From CAZXBB01 sp964638815 (GTDB lineage: Bacteria > Planctomycetota > Phycisphaerae > Phycisphaerales > SM1A02), in assembly GCA_964638815.1 (NCBI GenBank), contig CAZXBB010000362.1, positions 1 through 6,284 of the forward strand: a stretch of DNA of 6,284 nucleotides, given 5' to 3'. The notes beneath the pieces are model-generated. The model was not told the DNA's origin and ran no database searches. It saw nothing but the letters and a program-made list of their open reading frames with translations. A program made the translations under genes and the position numbers. Each line of letters begins with the position of its first letter. Position 1 is the stretch's first letter. Below, one piece after another: positions 1 through 6,157 of this stretch.

Positions 1-198
1 GTCGACTCCGACGCCGTCGTTCTGACTCCGCGCAGCGACCCGCCGGGCGACCTCACGTGCGACGGCGTGATCGACGTGACGGACCTCGTCCGGATGCTTC
101 GCGCGTGGGGGCACTGCGGTCTGTGTCCGGCGGACCTGAACAGCGACGGCTGGGTGGACCTTGGTGACGTCGACGTGCTCTTGTCCAACTGGACGTAG
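1..198 (+). CDS. C-terminal end of a secreted protein with a dockerin-type calcium-binding tail (5' truncated)
   Basis: Only the last 65 codons are present; the gene enters from the left edge in frame 1 and stops at TAG 196-198. The visible part is two EF-hand-like calcium loops. The first uses D17, T19, D21, D25 and D28 followed by a leucine-rich helix ending in AWG. The second uses D45, N47, D49, D53 and D56 and ends in NW. A Cys-rich linker (C39, C42, then PADLN) separates them. This is the type I dockerin layout in the form common on planctomycete extracellular proteins. In cellulosomes such domains dock onto cohesins; in planctomycetes the partner is generally unknown. The catalytic or adhesive part lies upstream of the window, so the protein's function cannot be stated. 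It converges on ppk1 with a 199-bp gap. Confidence 0.85.
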   Translation, partial: VDSDAVVLTPRSDPPGDLTCDGVIDVTDLVRMLRAWGHCGLCPADLNSDGWVDLGDVDVLLSNWT

Positions 199-397
199 GA
201 GACTCAGTCCGGGGCGAGCAGCCCGTTGAAGAACTGGAACGCCGCCGGAGCACGATCATTTCCGCCGTGGACGGCGTCGCCAAACCTCGCTGCAAGCGTC
301 ACGGCGGCTACGCGGACGATGAGGACTACCAGGGCCGCGACGCCGGGACGTGGGTCCGCTCTGCGGAAGTGTCCGTCCCCCGCCCGCCGCGTGCCGC

Positions 398-2557
398 CTA
401 CGCCCGGAACCGCTTCCCGGCCTCCTCGACGGCGAGGGCCATCAGGACGCGATGGGTTCCGATCGCCTCCGGCGCGTCGGGGTCGAAGCCGTCCGTGCTG
501 CGTTGCACGTACGTTCCGTCGGGGCGCATGTCCCAGCACTGGCGGTGGTCGTTGACCGCGATGGTGAGGATCCTGTGGAGGCGGGCGCGCTGCGGTCGGC
601 CCTCGATCGGCGTGATCGCCTCGATCCGGTAGTGGAGGTTGCGGTACATCCAGTCGGCGGATCCGATGTAGTAGTCGCCCTCGAGCGGATCCTCGTGGCC
701 GCCGCGGAAGTAGTAGATGCGGCTGTGCTCGAGGAAGCGACCGAGGATCGACGTCACCCGGATGTTGTCGCTGAGGCCCGGCACGCCCGGGCGCAGCGTG
801 CAGAACCCCCGGATGATGAGGTCGATCTGCACGCCGGCCTGGCTCGCCTTGTAGAGCGCCTGGATGACGTCGCGGTCCTGGAGCTGGTTCATCTTCGCGA
901 CGATGAGCCCCGGGTTGCGCGGCGAGTGCAGCTCGATCTCGCGGTCGATCAGCTCGAGGAAGCGGATCTTCATGCCGTGCGGGGCCACGAGCAGCTTCTC
1001 GTAGTCGCGCAGCTCGGACCGGCCGGTGATGTGGTTGAAGAGGTTGACGACGTCGCGGGTGATGGCGGGGTCGCTCGTGAGCAGGCCGACGTCCTCGTAG
1101 AGCTGCGCGGTCTTCGAGTGGTAGTTGCCGGTGCCGACGTGCGCGTAGCAGCGCAGGCCGTCGTGCTCGCGGCGAACGACGAGCGTGATCTTCGTGTGCG
1201 TCTTGAGCCCGACGACGCCGTAGGCGACGTGGACGCCGGCGTCCTCGAGCTTGCGCGCCCAGTGGATGTTCCGCGCCTCGTCGAAGCGGGCGCGAAGCTC
1301 GACGAGCACCGCCACCTGCTTCCCGGCCTCCGCCGCGTGGATCAGCTCGTGGATGAACGGGCTGTCTCCCGATGTGCGGTAGAGCGCCTGCTTGATGCCG
1401 AGCACGTTCGGGTCGGCCGCCGCTTCCTCGATGAATCGCTCGACGCTGCTGTCGAACGACTCGTAGGGATGGTGGACGAGGACGTCCTCCTGGCGAATCA
1501 CCTCGAAGATGTCGCGTTCCTTGTCGCGGAGACGCGCGGGCGTCACCGGCGTCCATGGGTTGAAGTGCAGGTGCGCGATCGGGAGATCGGCGATCTGCAC
1601 GAGCGAGCCGAAATCGAGCAGGTTCGAGGTCTCGTAGATGTCGCGCGGCTCGATCTCCATCGACTCCGAGAGGAATACGAGGAGTCGCCGGCTCGCCTTC
1701 TTCGCGATCTGCATCCGGACCACGGGCGCGAAGCGGCGCTCGCGCAGCTGGAGCTGGATCTGCGAGAGCAGGTCGTCGGCGTCCTCGAAGTCGCTCTCGA
1801 TATCCGCGTTGCGCGTGACCCGGAAGGCCATCAGCTCGAGGATATCCATTCCCGGGAAGAGATCCTGGCAGTTGTTCTCGATGATCTCGATCAGCGGGAC
1901 GAAGCGCATGGCGTCCTTGTCGATCCGGTGCCACTGGTCCACGACCTCGGGGATCTTGACGCGTGCGAACAACGGCTCCTCGTCGCCGGAACGCTGGAGC
2001 ATCAGCCCGAGCGAGAGACTGAGATTCGAGATGAACGGGAACCGGTGGCCGGGATCCACGGCGAGCGGCGTGAGGAGCGGAAACACGTTGCTCCGGTACC
2101 ACTTGCGGACCTTGCGCAGTTCCTTCGGCGTCAGGTCGTCATAACCGAGGAGCTCGATGCCTTCCTCGACCAGCGCCGGCCGGATCTCGTCGCGGTAGCA
2201 CTTCGACTCGCGCTTCGTCATGGGCACGACGCGCTCGCGGATCAGCCGCAGCAGCTCGCGCGGACCGACCTGCTCGAACCGGACGAACTCGATGCCCGCC
2301 TCGATCTGGCGGCGCAGACCGCCCACGCGCTTCATGAAGAACTCGTCGAGGTTCGTCGAGAAGATCGAGAGGAACCGCACGCGTTCGAGCAGCGGCGTGC
2401 GCGGATCCGTCGCGAGATCCAGCACGCGCGCGTTGAACTCCAGCCACTGCATCTCGCGATTGAGGAACTCCGGCTCGGCCGCCGGCTGAAGGGGCGCGTC
2501 GGTGTCGCCGGGCGTCGAGGCCAGGTCCGGCTCCGAGGACAGCTCCTCGGGGCTCAT
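398..2557 (-). CDS. ppk1: Polyphosphate kinase 1 (ATP:polyphosphate phosphotransferase)
   Basis: This 719-residue protein (family usually about 690-720) reversibly polymerises ATP gamma-phosphate into inorganic polyphosphate. After a non-conserved acidic, proline-rich head (1-30), the N domain starts at FLNREMQWLEFN (31-42) with STNLDEFF at 67-74. A middle domain follows, then the C1 domain from about 356 (HPYESFD at 363-369) and C2 from about 525. Active-site residues match the E. coli enzyme at a constant offset of 19: R394 and R424 (magnesium/phosphate), H454 in KTHTK (the phosphorylated histidine, E. coli H435), H473, Y487 (base stacking) and H611 in LEHSR (E. coli H592). N69 matches adenine-binding N45. 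All are intact, so the enzyme should be active. The start was chosen at 2557 because it forms an ATGA overlap with the upstream gene's stop, has a GAGGA ribosome site, and lies just before the conserved N domain. It is second in a two-gene operon and probably translationally coupled. Confidence 0.97.
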   Translation of the reverse strand: MSPEELSSEPDLASTPGDTDAPLQPAAEPEFLNREMQWLEFNARVLDLATDPRTPLLERVRFLSIFSTNLDEFFMKRVGGLRRQIEAGIEFVRFEQVGPRELLRLIRERVVPMTKRESKCYRDEIRPALVEEGIELLGYDDLTPKELRKVRKWYRSNVFPLLTPLAVDPGHRFPFISNLSLSLGLMLQRSGDEEPLFARVKIPEVVDQWHRIDKDAMRFVPLIEIIENNCQDLFPGMDILELMAFRVTRNADIESDFEDADDLLSQIQLQLRERRFAPVVRMQIAKKASRRLLVFLSESMEIEPRDIYETSNLLDFGSLVQIADLPIAHLHFNPWTPVTPARLRDKERDIFEVIRQEDVLVHHPYESFDSSVERFIEEAAADPNVLGIKQALYRTSGDSPFIHELIHAAEAGKQVAVLVELRARFDEARNIHWARKLEDAGVHVAYGVVGLKTHTKITLVVRREHDGLRCYAHVGTGNYHSKTAQLYEDVGLLTSDPAITRDVVNLFNHITGRSELRDYEKLLVAPHGMKIRFLELIDREIELHSPRNPGLIVAKMNQLQDRDVIQALYKASQAGVQIDLIIRGFCTLRPGVPGLSDNIRVTSILGRFLEHSRIYYFRGGHEDPLEGDYYIGSADWMYRNLHYRIEAITPIEGRPQRARLHRILTIAVNDHRQCWDMRPDGTYVQRSTDGFDPDAPEAIGTHRVLMALAVEEAGKRFRA

Positions 2558-2964
2558 GGATTCCTCGTTTCCACGCGACACGGCACGCGACACGGTCGGT
2601 ACCGGGCCCGGCACCGCGGGGCCTCGGTCACCGCCACCTCGGACACCGAGACGCGGTGGCCCAGCGTCGCGCGCAGTGCCTGGTCGATCCGTTCGGCGAG
2701 GTGGTGCGCGACGTTCTCCGCGGTCGGGTTCAGGTCGTCGAAGGGTGGTGTGCGGTTCAGGTCCGCGTTCCGGAACGGGGCGATGACGCGATCGAGCGCC
2801 TCCTCCGCGACGTGAAAGTCGCAGAGGAGCCCGTCCTTGTCGAGCGTGTCGCCGGCGAGCAGGATCTCGACCTCCCAATCGTGCTCGTGAGACTCCTCGA
2901 CTTCACCGCCCATCGCGATCGCGTGGGCCGCCCGGAAGCCGGACTGAACGGAGATCTCGTACAC
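2554..2964 (-). CDS. 6-pyruvoyl-tetrahydropterin synthase / QueD-family protein with altered catalytic residues
   Basis: This 136-residue protein belongs to the family that acts on 7,8-dihydroneopterin triphosphate, in queuosine synthesis (QueD), biopterin synthesis, or a folate bypass (PTPS-III). Visible signatures are FRAAHA (H14), SHEHDWEVE (H26 and H28, completing the three-histidine zinc site), LLCDF (46-50), NPTAENVAHHLAERI (79-93) and VTEAP with E114, the pterin-anchoring glutamate. The Cys-Asp-His triad of QueD is not conserved: no cysteine lies between H14 and H26, and the LDHHYLN-type segment reads FRNADLN (64-70). E23 sits three residues before H26, as in the ExxH motif of PTPS-III. 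The conserved domain ends near RYRP (121-124), and the remaining 12 residues include a PCRV duplication. The start is GTG at 2964, which gives the family-typical N-terminus; no Shine-Dalgarno is seen. It is first in the operon with ppk1. Family membership is secure; the exact reaction is not. Confidence 0.88.
   Translation of the reverse strand: MYEISVQSGFRAAHAIAMGGEVEESHEHDWEVEILLAGDTLDKDGLLCDFHVAEEALDRVIAPFRNADLNRTPPFDDLNPTAENVAHHLAERIDQALRATLGHRVSVSEVAVTEAPRCRARYRPCRVPCRVETRNP
2562..2566 (-). promoter_or_regulatory. Ribosome binding site of ppk1
   Basis: GAGGA on the minus strand lies 4 nt before the ATG at 2557. It sits inside the last codons of the upstream pterin-family gene. Together with the ATGA stop/start overlap it decides the ppk1 start and supports translational coupling. 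It is the clearest Shine-Dalgarno sequence in the window; the two divergently transcribed first genes lack one. Confidence 0.65.
2572..2595 (-). repeat. Perfect 12-bp in-frame tandem duplication
   Basis: The 12-mer CACGCGACACGG (plus strand) occurs twice back to back at 2572-2583 and 2584-2595 with no mismatch. Read on the minus strand it encodes Pro-Cys-Arg-Val twice, immediately after the conserved end of the pterin-family protein and 15 bp before its TGA. It lengthens the C-terminal tail without disturbing the frame or the ppk1 ribosome site. Confidence 0.9.
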
Positions 2965-2972
2965 GATCCGGG

Positions 2973-2981
2973 ACTATACCA
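2973..2981 (-). promoter_or_regulatory. Extended -10 promoter element of the pterin-ppk1 operon, possibly leaderless
   Basis: The minus strand reads TGG-TATAGT, an extended -10 match, with its last base 8 nt before the GTG start at 2964. A weak -35 candidate, TTGGGG (plus-strand 2997-3002), lies 18 nt upstream. A start site at the usual 6-8 nt from the -10 would fall at or just before the start codon. This agrees with the absence of a Shine-Dalgarno sequence. It is inferred from motif and spacing only. Confidence 0.45.
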
Positions 2982-3043
2982 GAGCCCGGTGCGGCCCCCC
3001 AAGGCGTCGGGGGCGTCCGCCGCCGCGCGGTTCTGCCGCCTCC

Positions 3044-3052
3044 TGCTATCCT
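3044..3052 (+). promoter_or_regulatory. Extended -10 promoter element of the mutase-SGNH operon, possibly leaderless
   Basis: The sequence TGC-TATCCT ends 7 nt before the ATG at 3060, the same arrangement as the divergent promoter on the other strand. No -35 hexamer is evident at 16-18 nt upstream, and no purine-rich ribosome site precedes the ATG. An RNA starting 7-8 nt after the -10 would begin at the A of the ATG or one base before it. It is inferred from motif and spacing only. Confidence 0.4.
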
Positions 3053-3059
3053 GTCGCGA

Positions 3060-4493
3060 ATGACGGCGCCGTCTCCTGATGCTCCGCTGATGCTCACGGT
3101 CTCCGGCGCGCGGGGAATCGTCGGGCAGAGCATGACGCCCGCGGTGGCGCGGGCGTTCGCGTCGGCCTTCGGCAGCTTCGTGAAGGGAAGGGGCGGACCC
3201 GCGTCCCCCCTCGTGTGCCTCGGGCGTGACAGCCGCCCGTCCGGATGCGACCTCGCGATGGCGGTCATGCAGGGGCTCGCGTCGGCGGGTTGCCGCGTGA
3301 TCGACCTCGGCGTCGTCGCGACGCCGACCGTCGGCGTGATGATCGGCGAGCGCGGCGCGGACGCGGGCATGGTGGTGACGGCTTCGCACAATCCCACGCA
3401 GTGGAACGGGCTGAAGTGCCTCGATCGCAACGGGCTGGCCCCGCCCGCCGCCGACGCGGAGACGATCATCGAACGATACCGCGCGCGTCCTCGTCTCGAC
3501 GCCGGACCGGCGGCGCCGACCGCCGAGCCGGACCGGAGCGGCAACCGCGTGCACGTCGCGCGCGTGCTCGCCGCGGTGGACCCGGGCCGGGCCCGGGCCG
3601 CCGGGTTCCGCGTCGTTCTCGATTCGATCAACGGCGCGGGATGCGCGGCCGGCCGCTCGCTTCTCGAGGCGATGGGCTGCGACCTCGTCCACATGAACGG
3701 GGAGCCGACCGGCTTGTTCGCGCACACCCCCGAGCCGATCGAGGAGAACCTCCGCGATCTCGCCGCGCGCACGCGCGACGAGGGCGCCGCGTGCGGCTTC
3801 GCGCAGGATCCCGACGCCGACCGCCTCGCGATCGTCGATGAGCGGGGCCGCTTCATCGGCGAGGAGTACACGCTCGTGCTCGCCGCCCGGCGATTGCTCG
3901 ATCTCGCCGGCGGCGGCGTGCTTGCGACGAACCTCTCGACGAGCCGCATGCTCGACGACCTGGCGGCGCGGTACCCCGGCTCCTCCGTCATCCGCACGCC
4001 GGTCGGCGAGGCGCACGTCGCGGGCGCCATGCAGGCGGCCGGCGCGATCATCGGCGGCGAGGGCAACGGCGGTGTGATCTTCCCGCCCGTCTGCTGGGTT
4101 CGCGATTCGCTCTCCGCCATGGCGCTCGTGCTCGATCTGCTGGCGGCGGACGGGCGCTCCCTGGGGGCGATCGTCGATGAGATGCCCCGCTACCGCATGC
4201 TCAAGCGCAAGATGGACCTCGCGGAGGCCGGGGGGCGCGCCGCGATCGCCCCGGCGCTCGACCGGATCGCCGCCGCGTTCGCCGACGAACGCGTCGATCG
4301 CACCGACGGCGTCCGCGTGGACTTCGCGGAAGGCTGGGTCCACGTGCGTCCGAGCAACACCGAGCCGATCGTCCGCGTGATCGCCGAGGCGACCACCGAC
4401 GCCGCCGCGGGCGCGCTCGCCGATCGGGTGACCGAGGCCGCCGGTCTCGCCTCGAACGAGGAGGCCCGGGGGGTCCGGGGGGTCGCCCCGTGA
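3060..4493 (+). CDS. glmM: Alpha-D-phosphohexomutase, phosphoglucosamine/phosphomannomutase family (GlmM-like)
   Basis: This 477-residue cytoplasmic enzyme moves phosphate between C6 and C1 of a hexose or hexosamine, supplying sugar-1-phosphates for envelope glycans. All four domain signatures are intact. The phosphoserine loop TASHNP holds catalytic S109. The magnesium loop DPDADR holds D250, D252 and D254. The sugar-recognition loop is GGEGNGG (332-338), and the domain-4 phosphate-binding loop is RPSNTEP (430-436). The N-terminal SGARGIVG (15-22) is also typical. The GEGNGG loop resembles archaeal and planctomycete phosphoglucosamine mutases more than the GEQSGH loop of standard bacterial GlmM, so glucosamine, mannose and glucose phosphates are all possible substrates. 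The gene symbol reflects the likeliest role, not proof. The ATG at 3060 is supported by the promoter-like element just upstream and by SGARG beginning about 14 residues in. The stop overlaps the next gene by 4 bp (GTGA). Confidence 0.9.
   Translation: MTAPSPDAPLMLTVSGARGIVGQSMTPAVARAFASAFGSFVKGRGGPASPLVCLGRDSRPSGCDLAMAVMQGLASAGCRVIDLGVVATPTVGVMIGERGADAGMVVTASHNPTQWNGLKCLDRNGLAPPAADAETIIERYRARPRLDAGPAAPTAEPDRSGNRVHVARVLAAVDPGRARAAGFRVVLDSINGAGCAAGRSLLEAMGCDLVHMNGEPTGLFAHTPEPIEENLRDLAARTRDEGAACGFAQDPDADRLAIVDERGRFIGEEYTLVLAARRLLDLAGGGVLATNLSTSRMLDDLAARYPGSSVIRTPVGEAHVAGAMQAAGAIIGGEGNGGVIFPPVCWVRDSLSAMALVLDLLAADGRSLGAIVDEMPRYRMLKRKMDLAEAGGRAAIAPALDRIAAAFADERVDRTDGVRVDFAEGWVHVRPSNTEPIVRVIAEATTDAAAGALADRVTEAAGLASNEEARGVRGVAP
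4467..4484 (+). repeat. Perfect 9-bp in-frame tandem duplication with G6 runs
   Basis: CGGGGGGTC occurs twice in direct succession (4467-4475 and 4476-4484), encoding Arg-Gly-Val twice near the C-terminus of the mutase. It ends 5 bp before the GTG start of the SGNH gene. No ordinary Shine-Dalgarno sequence is seen before that start, so the second G6 run (4477-4482) is the only purine-rich stretch that could serve ribosome binding. CGGGG 4476-4480 can also pair with CCCCG 4486-4490, which would partly hide the start codon. The functional reading is inference. Confidence 0.85.
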
Positions 4494-5884
4494 ACGGGAC
4501 CGCGCGCGGCTGGAGCAGGCGTACGGTGAACCTCCTCGCCTGGGCGACGACGATCCCCGCCTGGGTGCTCGTGGTCGGCCTCTGCTTTCACACGTCCTTC
4601 GACCCGGACCTGTTCGGCAAGTACACCTGGGGCTACGCGGGGGTGGTGCTCGCCTCGCTCCTGACCGTCGCGATCTCCTATTGCTTCGGCCGATTCCTCT
4701 TCGGGACGCAGACGATACGCCTCTCGACCCGGTCGATCGCCGTGCGCCCGCGCGTCAAGATCACCTGGGCCATCGTCCTCGGGACCCTGCTCTACCTGCT
4801 GGGCTCGTCGTTCCTCCGGGACCGCGTCACGAGGACCACCGGCACGATCCACACGGACGCCTTCCATCCGTACCTCCAGAACGTGCCGCGCCGCGGTCGC
4901 CTGCGCTACACGATCAACGAGGCCGGCTTCCGCGGCGAGGAGATCGACGTCGAGAAGGACCCCGACGCCTTCCGCGTGTTCGTGCTCGGCGGGTCCACGG
5001 TCTTCTGCGGCGACGTCACCGTCGCCGAGACGCACTGCGGCATCCTGCTGCGCGAGCTTCGCCGCGTCTATCCGGATCGAACCATCGAGGTGCAGAACGC
5101 CGGCGTGGACTGGCACTCGTCGGCGCACTCGGTCATCAAGCTGCTGACGTACGTGCAGGACTTCGATCCCGACCTGCTCATCTGCTTCCACGCGATCAAC
5201 GACATCCTGCGCTCGCTCTCGCCGGACGCCTTCGCCGAAGGCCCGTACCGGCCGGACTACAGCCATTACTACGGCGCCGTTGTGAACTACGTGCGCCCGC
5301 GCAGCTCGGGCCGCTTCATGATGGACATGTACTTCGGGTACTGGTGCTCCGACTTCCGATTCAAACGGGTGCGCGTGCTCGGGCCGTACGGCGACGGCAT
5401 CAAGGGCGCGAGGATGCTGTTCGCGCCCAGGGCGGTGGCGGTGGACGTACCGCAGTGGGAGAGCGTGCACGCCTTCGAGCGGAACATGCGGGATCTCGCC
5501 ACGATCGCCCGGGCGAAGGGGGTCCCGCTCCTGCTGGCGAACCAGCCGTACTTCTACCGGAACGACCTCGCCCCGCTCGAGCGTGAGGTCGTGTGGTTCC
5601 CTGAGACCCACCAGAGGCAGGGCGAGAAGCCGTCGGTGGCGTCCCTGATCGAGGCCATGGACCAGTTCAACGCCGTCACGGAGCGCATCGCGGCGGAGAC
5701 GGGCACGCGGTTCGTCGATCTCGAGAGCCGGCTGCCCAAGACGCTCGAGTACTTCTACGACGACGTCCACTTCACCGTCGCCGGCAACGAGGCCGTCGCC
5801 GGGGCCTTCCTCGAGGAGATCCTCGAATGGCGCATCGTCGATGAGACTTTCGAGGCGAGGGCCCGTGCGACGGGCGACCGGTAG
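4490..5884 (+). CDS. Membrane-anchored SGNH/GDSL-type hydrolase (possible glycan acyl esterase or acyltransferase)
   Basis: This 464-residue protein has three predicted membrane helices (about 12-33, 47-70 and 91-108). It then has a soluble SGNH-fold domain from about 115. Basic residues before helix 1 (R6, R10, R11) and between helices 2 and 3 place those segments inside the cell and the catalytic domain outside. SGNH blocks are visible in order: VFVLGGST with nucleophile S169; VQNAGV with N203 and G205 as the oxyanion site; FHAIND with N237; and YDDVHF with the D424/H427 acid-histidine pair. TINEAGFRGEE (141-151) is a segment often seen ahead of the domain in membrane-bound members. Such proteins remove or transfer acyl groups, often on surface polysaccharides, but no substrate can be read from the sequence. 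The GTG start overlaps the mutase stop by 4 bp, which implies co-expression and supports a glycan role. No other in-frame start keeps helix 1. Confidence 0.85.
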   Translation: MNGTARGWSRRTVNLLAWATTIPAWVLVVGLCFHTSFDPDLFGKYTWGYAGVVLASLLTVAISYCFGRFLFGTQTIRLSTRSIAVRPRVKITWAIVLGTLLYLLGSSFLRDRVTRTTGTIHTDAFHPYLQNVPRRGRLRYTINEAGFRGEEIDVEKDPDAFRVFVLGGSTVFCGDVTVAETHCGILLRELRRVYPDRTIEVQNAGVDWHSSAHSVIKLLTYVQDFDPDLLICFHAINDILRSLSPDAFAEGPYRPDYSHYYGAVVNYVRPRSSGRFMMDMYFGYWCSDFRFKRVRVLGPYGDGIKGARMLFAPRAVAVDVPQWESVHAFERNMRDLATIARAKGVPLLLANQPYFYRNDLAPLEREVVWFPETHQRQGEKPSVASLIEAMDQFNAVTERIAAETGTRFVDLESRLPKTLEYFYDDVHFTVAGNEAVAGAFLEEILEWRIVDETFEARARATGDR

Positions 5885-5892
5885 GTTCGCCG

Positions 5893-6017
5893 GCCAAGGA
5901 ACGGGGCGCACAGGATTGCAGTTCCGGTGTGCCCCGGTCCTGTGCTCTGACAGGGCCGGGCGGGTCACCGATGGAACGACGGCTTCTGAGGTTCGTACCC
6001 CACCCGGCCCTTGCCGA
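5893..6017. repeat. Repeat unit 1 (125 bp) with stems A and B; possible transcript end of the SGNH operon
   Basis: Stem A pairs 5897-5911 with 5927-5941: 13 of 15 Watson-Crick pairs plus one G-U in RNA, with a 15-nt loop. Stem B pairs 5953-5960 with 6003-6010 (8 bp perfect, CCCGGCCC/GGGCCGGG), with weaker pairing further in. Stem A begins 12 bp after the SGNH stop codon, so it may end or protect that mRNA. No U-run follows it, so it is not a standard intrinsic terminator. Confidence 0.75.
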
Positions 6018-6157
6018 GCCAAGGACCGGGGCACACAGGATTGCTCGTTCCGGCATCGCAGTTCCGGTGTGCCCCCGTCCTGTGGTCTGTCAGGGCCCGG
6101 TGGGCTACCCAAGCAACGAAGGCGTCAGAACATCCTGGCCCACCCGGCCCGCGCCGA
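6018..6157. repeat. Repeat unit 2 (140 bp) with enlarged loop in stem A
   Basis: Stem A pairs 6022-6036 with 6067-6081 (14 of 15), the best version in the array, with a 30-nt loop. The 15 bp missing from unit 1 are 6045-6059 and contain a second copy of GTTCCGG (6047-6053; the other is 6061-6067). Stem B pairs 6093-6106 with 6137-6150 (12 of 14 plus one wobble). Confidence 0.75.

Noticed and set aside
263..276. A small hairpin (CGCCGT/ACGGCG) in the convergent gap, considered as a terminator
   Set aside because: The stem is only 5-6 bp and no T-run follows on either strand, so chance in G+C-rich DNA is the simpler reading.
350..2815. An 821-codon open frame on the plus strand opposite ppk1
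   Set aside because: It is antisense to a gene with complete active-site conservation, consists mainly of Val, Ala, Arg, Leu and Asp, and shows no recognisable domain. Long antisense frames are expected in G+C-rich genes.
398..2878. A longer ppk1 starting at 2878
   Set aside because: The extra 107 residues overlap the well-supported pterin-family gene in another frame and are low-complexity Arg/Gly/Pro. The ATG at 2557 has a ribosome site and sits just before the conserved domain.
2757..4343. A 528-codon minus-strand open frame across the divergent promoter region
   Set aside because: It runs antisense to the mutase and out of frame through the pterin gene, and its composition is typical of a shadow frame.
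5985..6004. A tRNA T-arm-like stretch (GGTTCGTACCCC)
   Set aside because: The flanking bases do not form a five-pair T stem, and no acceptor, D or anticodon arms are found around it.
6009..6024. A CCTTG/CAAGG inverted repeat at the junction of units 1 and 2
   Set aside because: It is not preserved at the junction of units 2 and 3, so it is unlikely to be a constant part of the element.
4190..6112. A 640-codon minus-strand open frame
   Set aside because: It crosses the 3' part of the mutase gene, the whole SGNH gene and part of the repeat array in antisense, with no domain signature.
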